Source: Alphaproteobacteria bacterium (GTDB taxonomy: Bacteria > Pseudomonadota > Alphaproteobacteria > MED-G09). From it: 5,374 nucleotides of DNA. The DNA lies in the NCBI GenBank assembly GCA_018658685.1, contig JABHUT010000174.1:1-5374 (forward strand), given 5' to 3'. The position numbers were made by a program, and so were the translations under genes. Below are positions 1 to 5,374 of this stretch, piece after piece. How positions within the stretch are numbered: position 1 is the stretch's first letter; the number at the start of each line of letters is the position of its first letter. The notes under the pieces are model-generated. The model had not been told where the DNA came from. It saw only the letters and a program-made list of their open reading frames with translations, and did not search any database.

Positions 1-195
1 TCTGATACCTTTTGATTGAGAATAACCAAAACCAACTATACGGGGTTTTTCTTTATCTAAAATTTTATCAATTTTCGCAATAAAACAGATGATTTTATCA
101 GAGCCAATATCAATCGCAGTAATTACATTATCCGATTGATAACTTACATCCCTGTTAATGAACAAATCATGTTGGTTATTATTACCTTTAACCAT
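1..195 (-). CDS. ftsA: Cell division protein FtsA, N-terminal 65 residues (partial, runs off the left edge)
   Basis: FtsA is an actin-like ATPase that anchors FtsZ filaments to the inner membrane and recruits later divisome proteins. Only the first 65 codons are present, beginning MVKGNNNQHD. After a polar leader of about 25 residues comes TAIDIGSDKIICFIAKI (about residues 26-42), which is the first beta-hairpin and phosphate-1 motif of the actin/Hsp70 fold (family pattern DIGtsKv). It is followed by RIVGFGYSQSKGIR (residues 52-65), matching the ivGvGhapS.Gir stretch of FtsA. The ATG overlaps the ftsQ stop by 8 nt (ATGGTTAA). A weak AGAG Shine-Dalgarno candidate lies at 205-208, 9 nt upstream of the start, so translation is probably coupled to ftsQ. 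The membrane-targeting C-terminal helix and most of the ATPase domain lie outside the window. The position after ftsQ supports the identification; MreB or DnaK would not be expected here. Confidence 0.93.
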   Translation of the reverse strand, partial: MVKGNNNQHDLFINRDVSYQSDNVITAIDIGSDKIICFIAKIDKILDKEKPRIVGFGYSQSKGIR

Positions 196-922
196 TCGAA
201 TTAACTCTATCAGTTGTTATTTTTCCATCTACTCTTAAATCTATTTTTTTATGGCCTTTTTCAATTAATTTATTTTCTTTTATGTAGGTCTCTAAAAGCG
301 AGAGTGAGTCTATGATATTGTCTTCTGGAAGCATTATTCTAACGCCACTTTTATAATGCAGATCCCACCTTCTCCTTCCAACGTAATTTGCATAATCAAT
401 TTGATTATAAATCTCATCAAAATTCTCAAGACTCTCTATTAAATTCATTAGATTCAATTCTGCCTCCGCCCCTTTAATGGTGAAGTAATTTTGAAACTGA
501 TCATCTGAAACTTTTTCAATAGTATATCCATTCTTATCTAAAACATATCTATCTCTTCCTCTTATCCAGACAGCGCGAGGTGAGAACTCCTCTATAGTTA
601 AACTTAATGTGTTGGGTAAGACTCTTCTGATAATGACTTTTTTTATCCAAGCTACTTTTTCAACCTCGGATTGTATGTAATTTAGGTCTAAACTTAATAA
701 AGAAGTTTTTTGATATTTTTTTAAAATTTTTGAAAGATCATTTTTTGAGGCCCTCTCTCTTCCAACAGTTTGGATTGTATTAACTACAAAAAAAGTTTCA
801 GTACTTTTAACTAAGCTCTCTTTAATCAATCCATTGTTATAAAATAACACTGATAAAGCTATTAAGGTTATAATGATTATAGCTACAATAAAAAAATAGC
901 TCTTTCTTTTTAACGATTGCAA
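188..922 (-). CDS. ftsQ: Cell division protein FtsQ (244 aa, TTG start)
   Basis: FtsQ is a bitopic inner-membrane protein that links early and late divisome proteins and, in studied bacteria, binds FtsB/FtsL in the periplasm. A very short basic tail (MQSLKRKS) precedes one hydrophobic segment at about residues 9-28. A POTRA domain follows at about 45-113, including VGRERASKNDL, the aromatic AWIKKVIIRRVLP and TIEEFSPRAVW. The beta domain follows, with YVLDKNGYTI (126-135), YVGRRRWDLHYKSGVRIMLPE (180-200) and the terminal IDLRVDGK (227-234); this pattern is typical of alphaproteobacterial FtsQ. At 244 residues it is on the short side because the cytoplasmic tail is minimal. The start is TTG at 922. 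It is supported by GGAGGA at 929-934 with 6-nt spacing and by the membrane helix beginning immediately after it; no in-frame ATG fits. The gene overlaps the end of ddl by 13 nt and ftsA by 8 nt. Confidence 0.93.
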   Translation of the reverse strand: MQSLKRKSYFFIVAIIIITLIALSVLFYNNGLIKESLVKSTETFFVVNTIQTVGRERASKNDLSKILKKYQKTSLLSLDLNYIQSEVEKVAWIKKVIIRRVLPNTLSLTIEEFSPRAVWIRGRDRYVLDKNGYTIEKVSDDQFQNYFTIKGAEAELNLMNLIESLENFDEIYNQIDYANYVGRRRWDLHYKSGVRIMLPEDNIIDSLSLLETYIKENKLIEKGHKKIDLRVDGKITTDRVNSNG

Positions 923-1839
923 GATGCATCCTCCAACAATGAAATCACAAGATCGTTAAATGAAAAACCTTTTCTAACAAACAACTCTGGAACTAAAGAA
1001 GTTGGAGTCATGCCGGGTTGAGTATTTATTTCAAGAATAAATAAACCTCCAGAGCCTAAATTTTCATTAAACCTAAAATCTGATCTAGTAACGCCCTTGC
1101 ACTTAAAAATATTATGGGCCTTAAGGGAGGTTTCTTGAACTAGCTTATAAATTAGAGAGGGTATTTTAGCAGGAATAGAATGCTTTGAAGCTCCATTAGT
1201 ATATTTAGCTTCATAATCGTAAAAACCTGTATCTGTAAAGATCTCCATCACTTCAGTAACTTGGCCATCATGAACTGAGCATGTGATTTCTTTCCCCTCA
1301 ATATAATCTTCGATCAAAACCCTATCTCCATAAATCCATGAATTTTGAATAGTAATAAGATTATTCATATCTGATTCATTTAAAATAGCATAAACACCTT
1401 TACTTGATCCTTCACCTATTGGCTTAATAACAAATGGTTTATTATATTTTAGTTCACCTAATTCATTGGTTTTGATAATTTTATAAGAAGGGGTTTTAAT
1501 ATTATTTTTTTCGAATAATTTTTTTGAATAGATCTTATTCATAGCTAATGAAGAAGCAAAAACACCAGAATGAGTGTAGGGTATACCCTCAGCCTCAAGA
1601 AGGCTTTGTATCTTTCCATCCTCACCACCTTCGCCATGCAAAGCATTAAAGCAAATATCAGGGTTAATTTTCCTTAATTTAGTCATAAAATTACCTGAGC
1701 AATCAAGACTTGTTACTTTAAACCCAAGCTCAACCAAAGAATTTAAAACATTTTTACCGGACGAGAGACTAACCTCCCTCTCCGAAGATTCACCCCCCAT
1801 TAAAACAAGAATACTTTTATTTAATAAAAATTTACTCAT
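910..1839 (-). CDS. ddl: D-alanine--D-alanine ligase (309 aa from ATG)
   Basis: Ddl is a cytoplasmic ATP-grasp ligase that joins two D-Ala molecules to form the dipeptide that MurF adds to the UDP-MurNAc stem. Numbered from the ATG, the N-terminal substrate loop is GGESSEREVSLSSG (15-28, Glu20 in the position that binds the first D-Ala amino group). LHGEGGEDGKIQ spans 67-78, the ATP-grasp glycine/serine loop KPIGEGSSKGVY 139-150, and the omega-loop motif FYDYEAKYT 206-214 (Lys212 and Tyr213). RSDFR holds the metal ligand Asp254, and LEINTQPGMTPTSLVPE (269-285) carries Glu270, Asn272 and Ser281. All catalytic positions I can place are present, and the length matches DdlB-type enzymes. The frame stays open upstream to tandem TTG codons at 1851 and 1848, but ATG at 1839 is preferred because it gives the usual N-terminus and an 8-nt overlap with murB (ATGAGTAA). 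The Tyr in the omega loop suggests D-Ala-D-Ala rather than D-Ala-D-Lac specificity. Confidence 0.95.
   Translation of the reverse strand: MSKFLLNKSILVLMGGESSEREVSLSSGKNVLNSLVELGFKVTSLDCSGNFMTKLRKINPDICFNALHGEGGEDGKIQSLLEAEGIPYTHSGVFASSLAMNKIYSKKLFEKNNIKTPSYKIIKTNELGELKYNKPFVIKPIGEGSSKGVYAILNESDMNNLITIQNSWIYGDRVLIEDYIEGKEITCSVHDGQVTEVMEIFTDTGFYDYEAKYTNGASKHSIPAKIPSLIYKLVQETSLKAHNIFKCKGVTRSDFRFNENLGSGGLFILEINTQPGMTPTSLVPELFVRKGFSFNDLVISLLEDASCNR
929..934 (-). promoter_or_regulatory. Strong Shine-Dalgarno site for the ftsQ TTG start
   Basis: Read on the minus strand, this is GGAGGA followed by TGCATC and then TTG, a near-ideal anti-16S match with 6-nt spacing. It lies inside the last codons of ddl (the Leu-Glu-Asp-Ala region). 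It decides the ftsQ start in favour of TTG at 922. The only nearby ATG (929-927) overlaps the site itself and opens another frame. It is the clearest ribosome binding site in the window; the other junctions have only weak candidates. This fits a case where a strong site compensates for a weak start codon. Confidence 0.8.
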
Positions 1840-2755
1840 GTTTACCAACAATTTGAATTTCCCAGTCTAATAAAATTCCTAATTCGCTTTTTACTTTTTC
1901 AATAATCATATTTCCAAGAATTTCAAAATCATTAGCGGAGGCATTACCATTATTAATAAGAAAGTTATTGTGAACATTAGAAACTGAAGCACCACCAAAG
2001 GAAGCGTTCGACATACCTGATCTTTTTATTAATTCCCATGCCTTATAATCATTTGTATTTCTAAAAGTACTTCCGCCAGTTGCGAATCCCTGGGGTTGAG
2101 AAGAAATTCTTTTTGAATTAATTTCATCAATTAGCTCTTTAATTTGTTTCGAATTTTTTAAAAATCCTTGAATTGTTGCAGAGGTAATAATCAAATCTCT
2201 AGAAATATTAGATTTTCTATAAAGAAAATTTATTTCATTATTTTTTTTATGAATTTTTTTTCCATTTTTTGTTAAGAAATCTACATCAACAACAATATCT
2301 TTGAACTCTGACCCAAAACAACCAGCATTCATAAATATTCCACCTCCTAGGCTACCAGGTATACCTGATAAAAATTCCATACCTCCAATACCAAGTTCAA
2401 GACATTTTTCTGAAATAACTTTACAGGAAGTACCTGAGCCAACCTTAAGTTTTGTATCGCCCATAGATGCGATATTACTAAAAGATTTTGGAATTATAAT
2501 TGACAGTCCTGGTAAGCCACCATCACGGATTAGAGTGTTTGATAAATTTCCAAAAATATTTAAATCAACACCTTCATAAATAGATTCTAAAATTAAAGAA
2601 AGATCATCTTCATTAGCAGGAATATATAAATATTCCGCAGACCCACCAGCTTTTAACCAAGACATATTCCCTATAGATTTGTCACAAAAACTTTTTCCTT
2701 TGAGCTCAAAGAAGACTTCTGGCCGTTCTAATATATCTAGAAAATTTTTATTCAT
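1832..2755 (-). CDS. murB: UDP-N-acetylenolpyruvoylglucosamine reductase MurB (307 aa)
   Basis: MurB is a cytoplasmic FAD enzyme that uses NADPH to reduce UDP-GlcNAc-enolpyruvate to UDP-MurNAc. The FAD-binding half opens with SWLKAGGSAEYLYIP (32-46) and FGNLSNTLIRDGGLPG (68-83). It continues with the flavin loop EFLSGIPGSLGGGIFMNAG (127-145). The substrate domain has the YR motif (Arg180 in FLYRKSN), GGSTFRN (227-233) with Ser229 as the expected proton donor, GGASVSNVHNNFLIN (254-268) and the terminal LDWEIQ with Glu299. The FATGGSTFRN, KAWELI and LDWEI stretches resemble alphaproteobacterial enzymes. In the usual GxGSN loop the second glycine is Leu71 (GNLSN, codon TTA), which is unusual. 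The ATG at 2755 overlaps the murC stop by 8 nt (ATGAATAA) and has no clear Shine-Dalgarno sequence, suggesting re-initiation by ribosomes finishing murC. Confidence 0.95.
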   Translation of the reverse strand: MNKNFLDILERPEVFFELKGKSFCDKSIGNMSWLKAGGSAEYLYIPANEDDLSLILESIYEGVDLNIFGNLSNTLIRDGGLPGLSIIIPKSFSNIASMGDTKLKVGSGTSCKVISEKCLELGIGGMEFLSGIPGSLGGGIFMNAGCFGSEFKDIVVDVDFLTKNGKKIHKKNNEINFLYRKSNISRDLIITSATIQGFLKNSKQIKELIDEINSKRISSQPQGFATGGSTFRNTNDYKAWELIKRSGMSNASFGGASVSNVHNNFLINNGNASANDFEILGNMIIEKVKSELGILLDWEIQIVGKHE

Positions 2756-4148
2756 TATTCTGATCTAACAAAATAAATTCTTGCACAAATTTATTACACC
2801 AAGATGAAATAGAGCCCGCACCCATAAAAACAATAGTATCATTTGGCTTTATAATTTTTTTTATCTCATCTTTGAGTGAAGAAAAATTTTCAAAATAAAT
2901 AGCATCAGAAAAACCTTTTTGAGATATATCAGAGGCTAAAATTTCTGATGTTAAGCTATCAATTTTTTTCTCTCCAGCCTCATAAACAGGTAAAATTAAG
3001 ACTAAATCACTTCCAGAAAAACTTTTTAAAAACTGTTTATAATTGTCCCTTAATCTAGAATATCGATGCGGTTGAACAACTGAGATTAATCTACCCTCAA
3101 AAGACTTTAATGCTTTGATAGTTTCTTTGATTTCAGTAGGGTGATGGGCATAATCATCATAAAAAGTTATATTATTTTTTTCGTAAATTTTAGTCAGCCT
3201 TCGTTTAACACCATTAAAACTCTCTAGAGCTTTTTTTATAATTTCTAAATCAATATTAAAATTATAAGCTACCGTAATTGCAGCTAAAGCATTTTCCACA
3301 TTATGTTTTCCTAATACTGGAAAAGAAATATTCTCTATTAGACCCTCTTTTAAATCTGATCCTTTTATAGAAACATTAAAAAAAATCTTATTTTTATCTT
3401 TTCTTAGAATTTTACCTTGAATATCGCAATTATCACTAAACCCATACTTATAAATATTCAATGAATGTAAATTTTGTATGAGCGCTTTAATATTTTTATC
3501 TTTTTCTGATACCGCCAAAAAGCCGAAAGGAGAAATATTTTTACAGTAAGAGAAAAAAGAATCGAGTAGTTTTTTTTTGCTTCCGTAATAATCAATATGT
3601 TCATTATCGATAGAAGTTATTACCCCAGAAAATGAGGGTAAAAAAGAAAAGCTTCCGTCTGACTCATCGGTTTCCACAAGCATTAGGTCACTTTCGCCTA
3701 ATTTAGTGTTAGACCCATATGAATTTATAATTCCTCCATTAATTACTGTTGGGTCATGTTCTGCATAATCAAAAATAGCAGCTATTAATGATACTGTTGT
3801 TGTTTTCCCATGACTCCCTGCAACTGTTATAGTCTTTTTCATCCTCATCAACTCTCTTAGCATTTCTGAGCGCCCTATAATCGGAATATTTAACTCTTTA
3901 GCAGCTTCAATTTCGCAGTTATTTTGAGGTATTGCCGATGAGTAGACGACTAAGGATGCACTTGAAATATTTGATGATTTGTGACCTAAAAAAATTTTTA
4001 TGCCATTTTTTTTTAATCGTTTTACATTCGAATTATTTGCTTGATCAGAGCCAGTAATATTGTAACCAAGATTATTCATTATCTCGGCTATTCCACTCAT
4101 GCCTATTCCACCAATACCAATTAAGTGAATATTTTTTATATTTTTCAT
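2748..4148 (-). CDS. murC: UDP-N-acetylmuramate--L-alanine ligase MurC (466 aa from ATG)
   Basis: MurC adds L-alanine to UDP-MurNAc using ATP, the first amino-acid step of the peptidoglycan stem peptide in the cytoplasm. Numbered from the ATG, the N-terminal Rossmann domain holds HLIGIGGIGMSGIAE (8-22). The central ATPase has the P-loop AGSHGKTTT (110-118), NGGIINSYG (137-145), ETDESDGSF (159-167), DNEHIDYYG (181-189) and LGKHNVENALAA (279-290). The C-terminal ligase domain has YDDYAHHPTEI (330-340), QPHRYSRLRD (359-368), LPVYEAGE (386-393) and MGAGSISSW (442-450). All Mur-ligase landmarks are intact. The frame extends upstream to a TTG at 4172 inside murG, but ATG at 4148 is preferred. It starts directly before the Rossmann strand, lies 1 nt after the murG stop, and has a weak GGAA at 4156-4159 with 7-nt spacing. 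Two nine-base A tracts occur in the coding strand (4006-4014 and 3570-3578), both within an intact frame. Confidence 0.96.
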   Translation of the reverse strand: MKNIKNIHLIGIGGIGMSGIAEIMNNLGYNITGSDQANNSNVKRLKKNGIKIFLGHKSSNISSASLVVYSSAIPQNNCEIEAAKELNIPIIGRSEMLRELMRMKKTITVAGSHGKTTTVSLIAAIFDYAEHDPTVINGGIINSYGSNTKLGESDLMLVETDESDGSFSFLPSFSGVITSIDNEHIDYYGSKKKLLDSFFSYCKNISPFGFLAVSEKDKNIKALIQNLHSLNIYKYGFSDNCDIQGKILRKDKNKIFFNVSIKGSDLKEGLIENISFPVLGKHNVENALAAITVAYNFNIDLEIIKKALESFNGVKRRLTKIYEKNNITFYDDYAHHPTEIKETIKALKSFEGRLISVVQPHRYSRLRDNYKQFLKSFSGSDLVLILPVYEAGEKKIDSLTSEILASDISQKGFSDAIYFENFSSLKDEIKKIIKPNDTIVFMGAGSISSWCNKFVQEFILLDQNNE

Positions 4149-4149
4149 A

Positions 4150-5262
4150 TTAATTTTCCACTTTAACCTCAAAACTCTTAATCAGCTTTGTTATATTTTG
4201 TGCACCATCATTATAAACTTTAGAATTTGTAATTTTGATCATCTCTTTTAGAGTATTTGGAGAATCAATAAGTTCATTAATTTTTTTAAAAAACCATTCT
4301 GAATCAACATCCTTTTGATCACACACGACTACTTGCCCAGTATCCTGGAGATTAAGAGCATTTAATTTTTGATCACTATCGATTGAATCTGGAAAGGGAA
4401 TTAGGATAGCAGGTCTTTTGATAGCAGAGATCTCACTAACTGTTGAAGCTCCAGATCTTGAAATAATCAAATGAGATGAATTTAATAAAACAGGTAAATT
4501 ATCGAAAAAATTTGATACCTGAGCATTTATATTTTTTGAGTTATAAAAATTTTTTACACCCTCAACTTCTTCAGGCCTAACTTGATGAAAAACTTTTAGA
4601 AAGGATTTTTTTTTATCTGAAAGCATACAAAGACTGGGAGGAATAGTTTTAGAAAAAAAAGATGCTCCCTGGCTACCTCCAAAGATAACTAAATTAAATT
4701 TATCTTTCTCATTGAATGCTTCGTAAGGACTTTGATATTTTAAAATATCTCTTCTGATAGGATTTCCAGAAAAAAAAGTTTTTTTTCTATAATTTTTGGG
4801 TACACCAATTGTATTATCAAACCCCAATGTAATAATATCAGCTAATTTAACAAGAAGTTTGTTTGCTCTCCCTAAAATTATATTTTGTTCATGAATAATA
4901 ATTTTTGATCCACATAATTTAGCGGCTAAAATTACAGGTATGGTGGGGTAACCTCCGAATCCTACCACAGCTTTTGGATTAATTTTTTTTATTAAAATTA
5001 AAGAAGATATAAAACCCAATAAGATTTTAAAAGCTACGAAAGGCCATTTATAAAAGCTTTTATTTGTAAATGTATCAGAGAAAATTTCCTTAACATTATC
5101 TTGAGCGAATCCTTTCACAAGATTCCCAACCCTTTTATCTGTAAAAAGAAAGGTATTGTAGCCTTCTAAAGAAAGCTCAGAAGCTAAACTTTCTGCTCCA
5201 TAAAGATGTCCACCTGTTCCACCAGCGGCTAATAAAATATTTTTATCGTTATCTTTCATCAT
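4150..5262 (-). CDS. murG: UDP-GlcNAc:lipid I N-acetylglucosaminyltransferase MurG (370 aa)
   Basis: MurG is a GT-B glycosyltransferase on the inner face of the cytoplasmic membrane; it transfers GlcNAc to lipid I to form lipid II. The N-terminal acceptor domain begins LLAAGGTGGHLYGAESLA (10-27), with GGTGGH and His19 retained, then VVGFGGYPTIP (99-109), HEQNIILGRANKLL (124-137) and SGNPIRRDI (165-173). The hydrophobic and basic stretch at about 75-97 is the likely membrane-contact region. The donor domain has FGGSQGAS (194-201), SRSGASTVSE (268-277, with Glu277 expected to contact UDP-GlcNAc) and DSDQKLNA (295-302). Two otherwise conserved spots differ: GHLYGA in place of the usual GHLFPA, and SDQ where many relatives have DHQ. 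The start is one of two adjacent ATGs (5262 or 5259). An AGAG at 5263-5266 sits too close to the first, so the choice is unsettled by one residue. The gene follows the ftsW stop by 2 nt. Confidence 0.95.
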   Translation of the reverse strand: MMKDNDKNILLAAGGTGGHLYGAESLASELSLEGYNTFLFTDKRVGNLVKGFAQDNVKEIFSDTFTNKSFYKWPFVAFKILLGFISSLILIKKINPKAVVGFGGYPTIPVILAAKLCGSKIIIHEQNIILGRANKLLVKLADIITLGFDNTIGVPKNYRKKTFFSGNPIRRDILKYQSPYEAFNEKDKFNLVIFGGSQGASFFSKTIPPSLCMLSDKKKSFLKVFHQVRPEEVEGVKNFYNSKNINAQVSNFFDNLPVLLNSSHLIISRSGASTVSEISAIKRPAILIPFPDSIDSDQKLNALNLQDTGQVVVCDQKDVDSEWFFKKINELIDSPNTLKEMIKITNSKVYNDGAQNITKLIKSFEVKVEN

Positions 5263-5264
5263 CT

Positions 5265-5374
5265 CTAAAACTGAATACCTGAATAATTTAAATTTGAATT
5301 TTTAGACTTTATTCGTGGATCATCTTTTTTTGTTAAAGACAAAAACATACCCATGCATATACCTAAAGCCATAA
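5265..5374 (-). CDS. ftsW: Peptidoglycan glycosyltransferase FtsW, C-terminal 35 residues (partial, 5' end beyond the right edge)
   Basis: FtsW is the septal SEDS-family polytopic membrane protein that polymerises lipid II together with a class B penicillin-binding protein. Only the last 35 complete codons and the TAG stop (5267-5265) are present. MALGICMGMFLSLT is the end of the final transmembrane helix and matches the ALgiGmlLaLTR pattern at FtsW C-termini. A polar, lysine-rich cytoplasmic tail follows (KKDDPRIKSK, then NSNLNYSGIQF). The identification rests on this short match plus its place directly upstream of murG, where ftsW sits in proteobacterial dcw clusters. Only 2 nt separate the stop from the first murG ATG, so the two are almost certainly co-transcribed and translationally coupled. 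RodA has a similar C-terminus but would not be expected at this location. Confidence 0.85.
   Translation of the reverse strand, partial: MALGICMGMFLSLTKKDDPRIKSKNSNLNYSGIQF

Noticed and set aside
927..929. ATG at 929 as an alternative ftsQ start or small ORF
   Set aside because: It overlaps the GGAGGA site, leaving no spacing, and opens a different frame whose translation does not resemble FtsQ.
1840..1851. Tandem TTG codons as a longer ddl start (4 extra residues)
   Set aside because: ATG at 1839 gives the usual Ddl N-terminus, and its 8-nt overlap matches other junctions. No Shine-Dalgarno sequence favours the TTGs.
2301..2579. Plus-strand open frame of 92 codons opposite murB
   Set aside because: It lies entirely antisense to well-conserved MurB motifs; its proline richness mirrors the glycine codons of MurB on the other strand. 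It has no recognisable domain.
4149..4172. TTG at 4172 as the murC start, overlapping murG by 23 nt
   Set aside because: ATG at 4148 lies just before the Rossmann strand, directly after the murG stop, with a weak GGAA at suitable spacing. The extra residues (MRLKWKIN) have no family support.
1..5374. Internal promoters or Rho-independent terminators in the AT-rich sequence
   Set aside because: Many -10-like hexamers and T runs occur by chance in such AT-rich DNA. None is paired with a GC-rich hairpin or convincing -35 element, and there is no intergenic space over 2 nt.
1..5374. A previously undescribed system hidden in the window
   Set aside because: Nearly every base is accounted for by seven recognisable dcw genes in conserved order; there is no unexplained stretch large enough to hold another gene.

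Overview
This window is a seven-gene stretch of the division and cell wall (dcw) cluster. Every gene lies on the minus strand, so transcription runs from high to low coordinates: ftsW (3' end only), murG, murC, murB, ddl, ftsQ, ftsA (5' end only). I see no mobile element, RNA gene, CRISPR array or novel system.

Organism: the gene order, with murB between murC and ddl, is typical of Alphaproteobacteria, although some Gammaproteobacteria share it. Several sequence signatures favour an alphaproteobacterium: the NGGIINSYG and ETDESDGSF stretches of MurC, the GGSTFRN and LDWEI stretches of MurB, and VGRRRWDL followed by a late IDLR in FtsQ. The DNA is strongly AT-rich by eye, lysine, asparagine and isoleucine are abundant, and no intergenic gap exceeds 2 nt. 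This fits a small, streamlined genome such as a marine SAR11-like or HIMB59-like lineage. The lineage is an inference and was not tested by phylogeny.

Layout from right to left: 5374-5265 is the ftsW C-terminus; 5262-4150 murG; 4148-2748 murC; 2755-1832 murB; 1839-910 ddl; 922-188 ftsQ; 195-1 the ftsA N-terminus. The junctions are +2 nt (ftsW/murG), +1 nt (murG/murC), then overlaps of 8, 8, 13 and 8 nt. No promoter or terminator is recognisable, and no stretch over 300 bases lacks a gene, so this looks like the interior of one operon with translational coupling throughout.

Function: MurB reduces UDP-GlcNAc-enolpyruvate to UDP-MurNAc, MurC adds L-Ala, Ddl makes the D-Ala-D-Ala that later ends the stem peptide, and MurG converts lipid I to lipid II at the membrane. 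FtsW polymerises lipid II at the septum, FtsQ is the periplasmic hub of the divisome, and FtsA tethers FtsZ to the membrane. The hunt yields modest points only: a recurring 8-nt overlap design, a TTG start for ftsQ backed by a strong Shine-Dalgarno sequence, unusual residues in otherwise conserved loops of MurB and MurG, and A/T tracts inside coding sequence.
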